Of a stretch of DNA of 64,000 nt, positions 53,101 through 58,493 are shown piece after piece. Source of the stretch: Helicoverpa zea (taxonomy: Eukaryota; Arthropoda; Insecta; Lepidoptera; Noctuidae); the NCBI RefSeq assembly GCF_022581195.2, contig NC_061465.1, positions 5,148,501-5,212,500 of the forward strand, in the 5' to 3' direction. Both the position numbers and the translations under genes were made by a program. The notes beneath the pieces were generated by a model. The model was not told where the DNA came from. It made no database searches and saw nothing but the letters and a program-made list of their open reading frames with translations. The number at the start of each line of letters is the position of its first letter. Position 1 is the first letter of the stretch.

Positions 53101-56100
53101 ATATATTAGCTCTTGTCATGGAACGTTTCAGTCCGAGTATCAGCTAAGATCAAGCGTCGTCCAACACGATACGAAGTGTCAGTGGTAACGCGAGATGAAG
53201 TGGGCGCGTACAAGCCTTACTTGTGGGAACAGAGCGTCTTTGACAAAGGACCTATGTTCAGGTGAGATCTACTCAAGTTCACTAGTCATTGATCTAAGCA
53301 TTGTAGACACGATTGTTGGTAAAATCAAATTCAAATTTCGAATTTTGGATAACTTCAACATTCATTTGTTTCAATTTAAGTCGAACTCTTTCCATGATTG
53401 AAAATCCAATAAACAGCACATAGGATTAAACGCCGTCGTACAAAGAAACCGCACGTCAAACCGCAAACTTGATGGCGCGGTTTAGTTTGTCTACAACTGA
53501 ATCTACTTCACGATAAATTCGCACCTATATTAGAGCTGGAATCAAAATCCTTTTGCTAGAATTTCAACAAAACTATTGCAATTAGTTTTACTGCGAACAT
53601 GCTTTAGGTAAAGTTATAATTGACCGCACTGAACAGATATGCGAAATGTAGTAAAGTTTTTGATGAGAAGATTAGGGATTGGGGTGTAACAGTTATTTGA
53701 GTAGACTACATTACTAAAAGTAGAACTAGTTGAATCAGTTTCTATGTTTGTTCGAATGTTTATCCTCACAACTTCTATATTTCAGAAGTTCAATTTAAAC
53801 TGCATCCTTGACTTTATCTCACATTCAACTGTTTTAATTTTCAGGGAATGGTTACTCACAAAAATAGTGAATGGAGAAAGAGCATCGTATTCCGCGCCCA
53901 AATTCGCAAGAATGCAAGAAAGAACGCGTAGCCAAATGCTTGAAGACATTGTAGCTAACTTACAGAATCATGCTGAGACTGGACAAATACCCAAACCGTA
54001 CCGAAGAGGTAAGTTTTCCCTGCCGAGGCTGCGGACTTGTCCGAAAGAGTAACCGCGTCCCTGGTACATAAGTGCTTAAGAAGGAACGTGATGGGTTTTA
54101 GTCATTAAGAGTCTGACACTCCCTCACGCTGCACCCACGGCGTTAAGGGTCATTTGATGATTTCCCATCAGAAATAAAGAAGTAATTTCTTGTATATCTC
54201 TCGATTTTTGTTCACGAGACGTGACCTTGAGTAGAAGTGAAAAGCAGATATGACACATGCCAATTAATATACATATTTCTGAATCATAATCTTATGAGTC
54301 AGCTTTCATTACAGTTAAGTGACACCAAATGCATTAGAAATTAATTTAATATCAACTAGTTTGTAACAGTTTCTAATCATTATCATATATTGGTAGATAA
54401 CGATTGGGTACATAAAATGCATGCAACGGGATTTTTTTCCGAAATTATAACATGAAATTCATTTTTTTTTTTAACACAAATGCACTGTTGGCAGACTTTC
54501 AAATTCGATACATGGAAATCATGTATTTAGTGATATATAGTATTTGGTGATTTCTTTACCAGTTCATTATGTAGGTATTCGAAAATTGTTGAAAAATCAG
54601 AGGAAATGATCCGAACAGTTGATTGAAGCCAATAAAATTGTTTCATCATTTAGGAAAATATCTTACAGAGCACAATCTTATCACCAGGTTCATGGCGTCC
54701 CATCGGTCACATGCGACCATCCTCACCTCTACTGGACTCAGTGCGGGACCAGTTCGAAGACTATGACCAGCTCGCCAAGGACTTCACACGAGTCTTCCTC
54801 AACAGCGAGCTCAACATGGCGCAGAACGCTCAACTGTTTGATGTAGTCTTCTTAGTGGGCCAGTCTAAGCAGAAGACCAAGTTTATTGGCGTTAGGGCCA
54901 TTCTTGGTGTTAGGAGCAGGTAAAAATAAGGAACATATATGTATATTATACCATACCATACAATACACAGATACACTACATAAGATCATACTAACGTTTA
55001 TTGACGCTCAGTTGCAATAGATTTTCTAGTAAACCTAAACAATATTGTAGCTTCCATTTTATTCGTCTGGTCGCATCAAAATAATTATCTGTTCTGATTT
55101 TGGCTTTTTGTGACCCCTATTCCCTTTCTATTTTCACCGTACGCTTATTTGACACTTGACAGATATGTCCTGCCCATAATTATTTCTTTGTTTTTTCGCT
55201 CCAAAAATAATTTGATAAATGAATGTGGGTTCTTCTGACGAGTCTGTGGAACTCTGTGAGTGTTAAATGCATATGAGCGACTAAAAAACTTATGGTCTTT
55301 TTTATAATATCTTATGTATCCTTAATTTTGTGTTTTCAGGGTGTTCCAAGAGATGTTATATGGCATACAAACCGGCTTCGGGTCGCCTCAAGTCCCGGTG
55401 GCAGAACTTTTGGCGCGTCCGGCTCCAACCTTGCTGTCCCCTACTCCTGCTAGACAAAAGAGCAGCAACTTCTTACAAGTTCCCGACATTGAATCACCTA
55501 GGTAATATAAAACATCCACTAATATAACACTAATGATTATTTCCATAAGTACAATAAAAGGAACAATGAAAATTTCAATGCAATAATATGGAGGTGAAAT
55601 TAAGAAATACTACTCAGGCGTAAGAAAGGGCTACTTAGTAGATATGTGGACTAACAACAATGCCTGATAGCCTTTTACAAACTCCTTGTTCAATTTCAGA
55701 CCAAAAAGCGTACCAAGTTCGCCGATGGTGAAGCGCGCTTTCTCCCGCCTCGGCACCATCACGGCGGGCTGGGGACGCTCCATACGCAAACAACATTCCC
55801 AACTTAACGCGGAAGACAAAAAGAAATGGGCTAGTTCCCAGGACTGTTCCAGTAAGTATTTCTGTTCCTGTTATTACACACGTCTTCCAGAGACCCCTCA
55901 ACTACCCCTCTTTTAATTTTTTAAGCAATCTTAACAAAAAAGTTGTTATCTCATCGTTTGCTAATGCCATCGAACTCAAAAATATTACGGAACGTTAATA
56001 TACATAGTTATGTCACCGTATTCCTATTCTAAATTCATCACAATCACAACATTGTGATTGAATGTTCCAATCCTTGTTACTATGTGGAATAAAATGTATT

Positions 56101-57195
56101 GAAATACTATGTAGAGGAATTCCGAAGCACAATAGTGACAAAGCGCCTAAAATAAACCTCTGCGCAACATTCCTCGTTACAGCTGATACTATGTGTTTTA
56201 TACTTATTTAGGACTTAATTTACATAACTGTATACTTTTCTCATTTACACGTTTTCTTTTCGCAGATAAAGAAGGAAAAGATAAGGAAAAAGACAAAAAT
56301 GCAGCACTCGCTGTACCAAGGCTATCAGTATGCGCCGATGCTCAAAAAGTAGATCGCGCCAAGCTGGCACAAACTGAGGTATTTTTTTAAACATATTAAA
56401 TATTTTTCCTTATGTTTAGATACAACAATAGAGTTCCTGTTGTGTATTTGTTTTCTAAAAATGATTATGACATATTTTGTTTGGTTTGTTTTTCAGTTTT
56501 CAATAATCGAATTCGATCCGGAGACGTTTCGCATTCTTCTCGATTATTTGCACACCGGCAGCTGTCCATTGACCTGCGCATCGATACCCGGACTCATTTG
56601 CGCTGCGGAACATTACGACTTGCCTGAATTATTACAAGCGTGTTTCCATCATGCCAAGCAGTTTCTTAGAATAGAAGTGGTATGCACGATGCTCATATCA
56701 TTAGAGAATTACTACTGGCGATATACGTCAGCGTCGGAATTGGTAAACATGATCCTGGCATTCATTGAGCAGCGAGCTTATGCCCTGTTCCAAACGCCAG
56801 AGTTCCTCAACTTATCGGAGTCCATGGTGCAGATGATCATGTGCAGAAACCTCGAGGTGCCTGAAGTGAGGAAGTTCGAGGCGATGCTCAGTTGGGCTCG
56901 AAACAAAATCAAAGCCAAGTCCGCTAATAAGACTGATGCCAAAAATGAATTTAAATGCACTATGGAAAGATTAGCTAGAGATCTGAAACTGTACAGGATC
57001 TCACCGCAGGAATTGATAAAAGTGGTGCTCCCGTCGAAGGCCATCAAGAACGAGCGGATCCTGGAGACCCTCATGTACCAGGCCAACTCGGGCATGTACA
57101 GGATCCAGGACAGCTACATCGAGGCCTGCCAACAGCGCCTTCAGAAACAGGACTCGAGGTTCTCGGAATTCGAGAGTTTCGATTATGGTATATAA
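14004..57195 (+). CDS. RapGAP-BTB-BACK protein, 13 exons (5' end incomplete)
   Basis: The thirteen exons listed below join by GT-AG introns with matching phases into 943 codons including stop. Numbering from the first visible residue: residues 63-82 contain a LIPTPGYWIE stretch like the GGYWIE region of Rap1GAP; 160-200 match the YGTEHWNYF...LGPVILSIKQE segment; about 259-480 form the Rap/Ran-GAP catalytic domain, with the Asn-thumb motif KRHIGND at 357-363 (catalytic Asn about 362, codon 52907-52909). About 536-576 and 711-767 are the two halves of a BTB/POZ fold, separated by a Ser/Pro/basic insert, and a BACK-like helical region follows to about 860. The likely role is turning off Rap-family GTPases near membranes while BTB/BACK mediates dimerisation or partner recruitment. 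The C-terminal part resembles the insect 'serine-enriched protein' (gprs); that name is from memory. The initiator methionine and promoter lie upstream and were not found. Confidence 0.9.
16251..16284. other. 11-bp perfect hairpin
   Basis: GAAACCGTTAA (16251-16261) pairs with TTAACGGTTTC (16274-16284) around a 12-base loop. There is no terminator-like context. It may be a relic of an inverted-repeat element. Confidence 0.5.
18694..18763 (+). repeat. LINE-tail-like fragment ending in GATGATGATGA
   Basis: It shares GGAGAA...CGCCGACCCC-AATA-AATT-GGAT-A--GCAGGA with 25062-25118 and ends in a GAT-type simple tail. This is typical of 3' ends of lepidopteran non-LTR retrotransposons (general knowledge). 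No target duplication is evident. Confidence 0.55.
22284..22427. mobile_element. Short inverted-repeat element (MITE-like)
   Basis: The left end GGCCTTACTACAAAAACTTT and the right end, read in reverse (GCCTTACCACAAAAACTTTT), are near-complementary, with matching inner blocks (CTTGTCTAA near both arms). The element is about 144 bp and has no coding capacity. The target duplication is unclear. Confidence 0.6.
22740..22966. mobile_element. 227-bp MITE, copy 1
   Basis: Terminal inverted repeats of about 58 bp start TAGTTCGGCCATTCAGAGAA, with a TA duplication on each side (22738-22739 and 22967-22968). The non-coding centre has a poly-purine/T run and TTTTTGCTGG. It is nearly identical to 28978-29204. 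The TA target suggests a Tc1/mariner-type source transposase, which is absent here. Confidence 0.9.
24601..24690 (+). repeat. Interspersed repeat with CCCAACTATGTTGGGGTCGG
   Basis: A GC-richer block holds a palindromic TCCCAACTATGTTGGGG stretch followed by TCGGCTTCC, a signature I recognise from many lepidopteran genomes. The ends are not defined. Confidence 0.5.
25062..25118 (+). repeat. LINE-tail-like fragment, second copy
   Basis: It aligns by eye to 18694-18763 through the GCGCCGACCCCGAATAAAAT region and the GCAGGA end. The tail has decayed to AAAATAATGA. Confidence 0.5.
25493..25594 (+). mobile_element. Severely 5'-truncated LINE insertion with 12-bp target duplication
   Basis: AATGCTTAGGAC occurs at 25481-25492 and again at 25595-25606, directly flanking the insert. 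The insert reads in one frame as WMQVASNRYLWRSKGEAYVQ followed by QWTSYG and a stop at 25573-25575, then a GATGATGATGAT tail. This matches the C terminus of RTE-like (BovB-related) retrotransposon proteins and their short tandem tails. Only 102 bp were inserted. The perfect duplication implies a fairly recent event. Confidence 0.85.
26431..26562 (+). repeat. Interspersed repeat, family 'GTGTCAGACTCTTACT'
   Basis: It contains GGGAGTGTCAGACTCTTACT, GACTAAAACCC, CTTCTTAAGCCC, CAGGGCCGCGGT and AACAATCCTGC, in the same order as the copies at 37768-37905 and 54021-54176. It ends about 45 bp before exon 2. Confidence 0.8.
26608..26751 (+). CDS. RapGAP-BTB gene, exon 2
   Basis: The acceptor TTACCCAG and the donor GTAAGA keep phase 1 on both sides. 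It encodes DEFCEEYPHSLIPTPGYWIE, comparable to the segment before the Rap1GAP catalytic domain, then an acidic tail (ESESEHDSGPDRDDN). An interspersed repeat ends about 45 bp before the acceptor. Confidence 0.92.
28978..29204. mobile_element. 227-bp MITE, copy 2
   Basis: It has the same length and ends as 22740-22966, with TA on each side. The only differences noticed are near the inner edge of the right arm (GTAGTTACG versus GTTATTACG). The arms can form a stem of about 60 bp. Confidence 0.9.
31873..32072 (+). mobile_element. Non-autonomous Helitron (Lep1-like), intact ends
   Basis: It starts TCTATACTAATATTATAAAG after an A. It contains a TTTGTTTGTTTG run, and near the 3' end a GC hairpin (CGCGGGTGAAACCGCG) followed by CTAG, with a T next. 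A-TC...CTAG-T is the canonical Helitron arrangement, and the 5' sequence is that of the widespread lepidopteran Lep1-type elements. Confidence 0.85.
32375..32500 (+). repeat. Lepidoptera-type interspersed repeat fragment
   Basis: The motifs AAAGTCAAATGTTTTTATTT, CAAATAGGAC and GGCAAGAAACTCCATGG occur in order. I recognise them as a recurring lepidopteran repeat of uncertain class. Confidence 0.5.
33932..34115 (-). mobile_element. Non-autonomous Helitron relic, minus orientation
   Basis: The minus-strand 3' end reads GCGAAGCCGCTGGCGGAAGC then TAG followed by T; the 5' side contains CTTATATTATAAATGTGAAA. The middle has the common CGGCTGGACCGATTTGA block. The 5' terminus is approximate. Confidence 0.8.
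36332..36356 (+). repeat. Short repeat fragment, AACCGACTTCC type
   Basis: TTTAACCGACTTCCCAAAAA followed by GAGGAGG resembles a very common lepidopteran repeat end. Only this end is recognisable. Confidence 0.4.
37768..37905 (+). repeat. Interspersed repeat, family 'GTGTCAGACTCTTACT'
   Basis: It shares GGGAGTGTCAGACTCTTACT, ACTAAAACCCA, TTCTTAAGCC, TACTAGGGCCGCG, TAACTCTTCC and AATCCCGCCGC with the other copies. No coding potential. Confidence 0.8.
39010..39271 (+). CDS. RapGAP-BTB gene, exon 3
   Basis: It enters in phase 1 after CACCAACAG and leaves in phase 2 at GTATGT. It encodes an Arg/Ser-rich linker (RHRRSGSLDEAAEDSSDNGG) followed by the YFYGTEHWNYF and GPVILSIKQE motifs of the Rap1GAP family dimerisation region. 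A Helitron relic starts about 30 bp past the donor. Confidence 0.93.
39302..39505 (-). mobile_element. Non-autonomous Helitron relic next to exon 3
   Basis: The minus-strand end reads AACCGTAGCAGAAGC then TAG-T; the other side has CTTAATATTATAAAGCTGAA. The GC hairpin is degraded. It begins 30 bp downstream of the exon 3 donor. Confidence 0.75.
42216..42412 (-). mobile_element. Non-autonomous Helitron relic
   Basis: On the minus strand it starts CTATATTAATATTATAAAGC, has a GTTTGTTTGTTTG run and GATTTGAAAATTTC, and ends with CGGGTGAAACCGCTGGCAGA then AGCTAT, so the CTAG terminus has mutated. Confidence 0.75.
42541..42777 (-). pseudogene. C-terminal remnant of a retrotransposon-type protein
   Basis: The minus strand is open for 78 codons and ends in TAA. 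The peptide includes FGVVTLGPWGPSAHLLYKDI, GDPRAGFYFGQKVSIAIQRG, then NAASLLGTLPVGSDEEEFFE. This pattern (LGPWGP..., GDPRAG..., Q..SIAIQRGNAAS.LGTLP) is a tail I recognise from mobile-element proteins of animals that carry a reverse transcriptase, but I cannot assign the clade. Upstream on the same strand the frame is cut off by a T-rich tract (42778-42826), so only the 3' end was kept. Minus-strand AT-rich sequence with AATAAA motifs follows. Confidence 0.7.
42780..42826 (+). repeat. A-rich tract (A8T units)
   Basis: Runs of A separated by single T residues directly adjoin the retrotransposon remnant. They may mark an insertion tail in plus orientation or the truncation point of the minus-strand remnant. 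Confidence 0.6.
44444..44839. mobile_element. 396-bp inverted-repeat element (MITE)
   Basis: The left arm TATCGGGTGTATCGTTCATA and the reverse of the right arm (TATCGGGTGTGTCGTTCACA) continue through AATCACATTAAAT, giving about 33 bp with two mismatches. TA lies outside both ends (44442-44443 and 44840-44841). No reading frame. The TA target suggests mariner-type mobilisation. Confidence 0.8.
46693..46872 (-). mobile_element. Non-autonomous Helitron relic next to exon 4
   Basis: The minus-strand end reads CGCGGGTGAAACCGCGGGAC then AACGGCTAG-T; the 5' side has ACTAATATAATGGGGG. It stops about 25 bp before the exon 4 acceptor, so the element supplies sequence close to the branch-point region. 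Confidence 0.8.
46898..47078 (+). CDS. RapGAP-BTB gene, exon 4
   Basis: The acceptor is a T-rich tract ending GTCACAG and the donor is GTGAGA; the exon runs from phase 2 to phase 0. It encodes residues 198-258, including RAISYTVHGLIPASCV, which matches the Rap1GAP pattern ending 'DVIPISCL'. A Helitron relic ends roughly 25 bp before the acceptor. Confidence 0.93.
47079..52265 (+). other. Intron 4 (5.2 kb)
   Basis: Mostly AT-rich with no recognised repeat. A GC-rich block at about 47460-47660 (GATGCCGCCGCTTACTGCCG, CACCCCCCGGGGAACG) has no open frame that splices in phase and is unexplained. A 16-bp palindrome, TTCATTTTAAAATGAA, lies at 50248-50263. Confidence 0.6.
52266..52410 (+). CDS. RapGAP-BTB gene, exon 5 (start of catalytic domain)
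   Basis: The acceptor is TATTTCAG and the donor GTAAAA; the exon runs from phase 0 to phase 1. It encodes the LKVGVIYVKENQYTEEEI strand-helix segment and SPMFEEFLQVLGEKVRLKG, both typical of Rap-GAP domains. Confidence 0.95.
52411..52742 (+). other. Intron 5
   Basis: 332 bp, GTAAAA...TCGCAG. It contains a short TATATATATATA run near 52604. Nothing else seen. Confidence 0.8.
52743..53000 (+). CDS. RapGAP-BTB gene, exon 6 (catalytic core with Asn thumb)
   Basis: The exon enters in phase 1 after CTTCGCAG and its donor is GTAAGA (phase 1). It encodes KYKGGLDTVHDLTGLYSVY, IEIMFHVSTLLPY and QRKRHIGNDIVCVVF. The Asn in HIGND is the residue that Rap1GAP supplies in place of the arginine finger. It is conserved, so the domain is predicted to be catalytically competent. 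Confidence 0.97.
53132..53261 (+). CDS. RapGAP-BTB gene, exon 7
   Basis: It starts in phase 1 after CGTTTCAG and ends in phase 2 at GTGAGA. It encodes RYEVSVVTRDEVGAYKPYL and FDKGPMFR, equivalent to the YKVSVTARDDVPFFGPPLP segment of Rap1GAP. The FGPP motif is replaced by a Tyr/Lys-rich one. Confidence 0.95.
53262..53844 (+). other. Intron 7
   Basis: 583 bp, GTGAGA...TTTCAG. AT-rich; no feature recognised. Intron 6 (53001-53131) is short and also empty. Confidence 0.8.
53845..54008 (+). CDS. RapGAP-BTB gene, exon 8 (end of catalytic domain)
   Basis: It starts in phase 2 after ATTTTCAG and ends in phase 1 at GTAAGT. It encodes EWLLTKIVNGERASYSAPKF and the ERTRSQMLEDI helix, the usual C-terminal boundary of Rap-GAP domains. 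A minus-strand interspersed repeat begins 12-20 bp after the donor. Confidence 0.95.
54009..54687 (+). other. Intron 8
   Basis: 679 bp, GTAAGT...CACCAG. The first quarter is an interspersed repeat in minus orientation; the rest is AT-rich with a T10 run. No other feature. Confidence 0.8.
54021..54176 (-). repeat. Interspersed repeat, family 'GTGTCAGACTCTTACT', minus copy
   Basis: The reverse complement carries GGGAAATCATCAAATGACCC, a CCGTGGGTGCAGCGTGAGGG block, AGTGTCAGACTCTTAATGAC, TTCTTAAGCAC, GACGCGGTTACTCTTTCGG and CGCAGCC. It is the longest copy here and starts almost at the exon 8 donor. Confidence 0.8.
54688..54919 (+). CDS. RapGAP-BTB gene, exon 9 (linker and BTB first half)
   Basis: It starts in phase 1 after TATCACCAG and ends in phase 2 at GTAAAA. 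It encodes a short linker with SSPLLDSVRDQFEDYDQLA, then the BTB signature LFDVVFLVGQ and FIGVRAILGVRSR. This exon physically joins the RapGAP and BTB parts into one reading frame. Confidence 0.94.
54920..55339 (+). other. Intron 9
   Basis: 420 bp, GTAAAA...TTTCAG; AT-rich, nothing recognised. Intron 10 (55502-55699) is 198 bp and also plain. Confidence 0.8.
55340..55501 (+). CDS. RapGAP-BTB gene, exon 10
   Basis: It starts in phase 2 after GTTTTCAG and ends in phase 2 at GTAATA. It encodes VFQEMLYG, the end of the BTB first half, and then a Pro/Ser-rich stretch (LLARPAPTLLSPTPARQKSS) that begins the insert within the BTB fold. Confidence 0.92.
55700..55851 (+). CDS. RapGAP-BTB gene, exon 11 (BTB insert)
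   Basis: It starts in phase 2 after AATTTCAG and ends in phase 1 at GTAAGT. It encodes SVPSSPMVKRAFSRLGTITA and a basic GRSIRKQHS stretch. This could be an amphipathic, phospho-regulated or membrane-binding segment (inference). Confidence 0.9.
55852..56265 (+). other. Intron 11
   Basis: 414 bp, GTAAGT...TCGCAG; nothing recognised. Intron 12 (56379-56496) is 118 bp. Confidence 0.8.
56266..56378 (+). CDS. RapGAP-BTB gene, exon 12 (BTB insert)
   Basis: It starts in phase 1 after TTTCGCAG and ends in phase 0 at GTATTT. It is highly charged (KEGKDKEKDKN), then ALAVPRLSVCADAQKVDRAK. The low-complexity lysine run fits a disordered insert loop. Confidence 0.88.
56497..57195 (+). CDS. RapGAP-BTB gene, last exon (BTB second half, BACK)
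   Basis: The acceptor is TTTTTCAG (phase 0) and the stop is TAA at 57193-57195. It encodes FDPETFRILLDYLHTG and AAEHYDLPELLQACFHHAK, the standard end of a BTB fold. SLENYYWRYTSASELVNMIL and further helices follow to about residue 860, then a conserved KVVLPSKAIKNERILETLMY tail. The strong resemblance to insect gprs products is confined to this part of my memory; no database was consulted. Confidence 0.95.
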   Translation, partial: FSIIEFDPETFRILLDYLHTGSCPLTCASIPGLICAAEHYDLPELLQACFHHAKQFLRIEVVCTMLISLENYYWRYTSASELVNMILAFIEQRAYALFQTPEFLNLSESMVQMIMCRNLEVPEVRKFEAMLSWARNKIKAKSANKTDAKNEFKCTMERLARDLKLYRISPQELIKVVLPSKAIKNERILETLMYQANSGMYRIQDSYIEACQQRLQKQDSRFSEFESFDYGI

Positions 57196-57512
57196 AACAT
57201 GGAGCTGTGAGAAATATCAGTGTATTAGATAGATTATGAAGAGTGACTGGGCTGGGTCCTTCTTATAATGTGGTATGTTGACGCCTTCTAAAAGTATTAT
57301 TGTTATAGATGTACTCGAGTACTGTAGAGGTGCGAGAAATATTTGTACACTTCTCGGATACCTACTCCTTGTTGTTGTTCATTGATACCTATATTTTTTA
57401 CATCTAGCTAGATGTGTTCAGCATAATCATCTCTATTTTTGGTACCAAAAATTGCGAATAAAACGTTCATCGTCTGGCGAAGGAATTTTACATCAACATA
57501 TTGTTTATATCT
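57196..57512 (+). other. Proximal 3' UTR of the RapGAP-BTB gene
   Basis: Non-coding sequence after the TAA. AATAAA at 57457-57462 is a candidate poly(A) signal 262 bp past the stop. The UTR may instead run further, with the downstream transposon in it; AATAAA motifs near 59280 and 60888 are alternatives, the latter followed by T- and GT-rich sequence. Confidence 0.5.
57457..57462 (+). terminator. Candidate polyadenylation signal
   Basis: The first canonical AATAAA after the stop codon that I noticed. Whether it is used cannot be told from sequence. Confidence 0.4.
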
Positions 57513-58493
57513 GTTATGGACCAAGTGATAAATTGGGCAGTATACATAATACCCGGTCATTATGAATAATGCCCAATATGAGAGCGCAATTTGATAATAA
57601 TTATTCAAACAATCAAATTGACCGGTCACTATACATATTGCCCGTGACCTTTTGGGCAAAGTAATACAAATTATTAGTAATTCATTTTTTTTATTGTTAT
57701 TGACATTTAACTTAAAATAAACTAAATATAACACATCCCAGATCAATTGACAGAGCATAGAAGTAAGCATGCAACATGCAGCAAGCATGGCTTCTGTCAC
57801 GGCTCCGGCGCTGCGGGGCTCCGGCGGTCCCATGCGAGCTTATCGTCGCAGATGGTTTTCACGCTCACCACCGCAGCTTCGGCTTGCTGGCCGGCCCCGC
57901 CGGCCAGCCTCAGCCGCGGCGGCGAGCGCTTCAAATGCCTGCGCCTCAGCTCGCAGGCCGCCTCGCCCCTCCGCGCCTACGCGGTTTTGAATTGCACTCT
58001 AGGGGTAGGGCAGACAAGACTACGTGGAGTCGGTTTTGCAGCGATTCGTTTTCGTCACTAAGTTCGGTTTTTAATACAATGTTTTGAATCCAAATTAAAT
58101 TCTACCATAAAAAAAACGAGCCAAGAAAAATGAGATCAAGAAAAAGGAGGCCGAGTTAGTAAATTAGATGACAATTGTCCAATTAATAATTTTGTGGCTA
58201 GACTTATAATTTCCCATTAAAATAGAACATATAATTTAAAACAATAATCATAAAATGTGTGGCAAGTAACAGGATTTATTTTTTAGAACAACTGCCACCC
58301 TCGCACCGCATAAAATATATAGCTTTATTATCAAATTGCCCAACTGTCATGTAGCAATATAATAATGCCCGTGCAATGTGATAAATAATGAAGTTAAGAT
58401 AGTTATTAATCACTTGGCCCGATAAAGCTAGACATTATTCATAATGCTCGGGCATTATAAATAATGCCCGAATTAATCACATGGTCCATAACA
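57513..58493. mobile_element. 981-bp terminal-inverted-repeat transposon, non-autonomous
   Basis: The left end TGTTATGGACCAAGTGATAA and the reversed right end (TGTTATGGACCATGTGATTA) match, continuing through GGGCA-TAT--ATAAT-CCCG--CATTATGAATAATG. A TATC target duplication lies at 57509-57512 and 58494-58497. The 4-bp target and long imperfect repeats fit a cut-and-paste DNA transposon; the superfamily is undecided. The centre (about 57770-57990) is strikingly GC-rich, with overlapping open frames in several phases, none recognisable. Confidence 0.85.

Noticed and set aside
57747..58087. Overlapping open frames of about 100 codons in all phases of the GC-rich transposon core
   Set aside because: GC-rich DNA has few stops; the peptides are Ala/Arg/Pro-rich, frame-independent and unrecognised, and lie inside a transposon.
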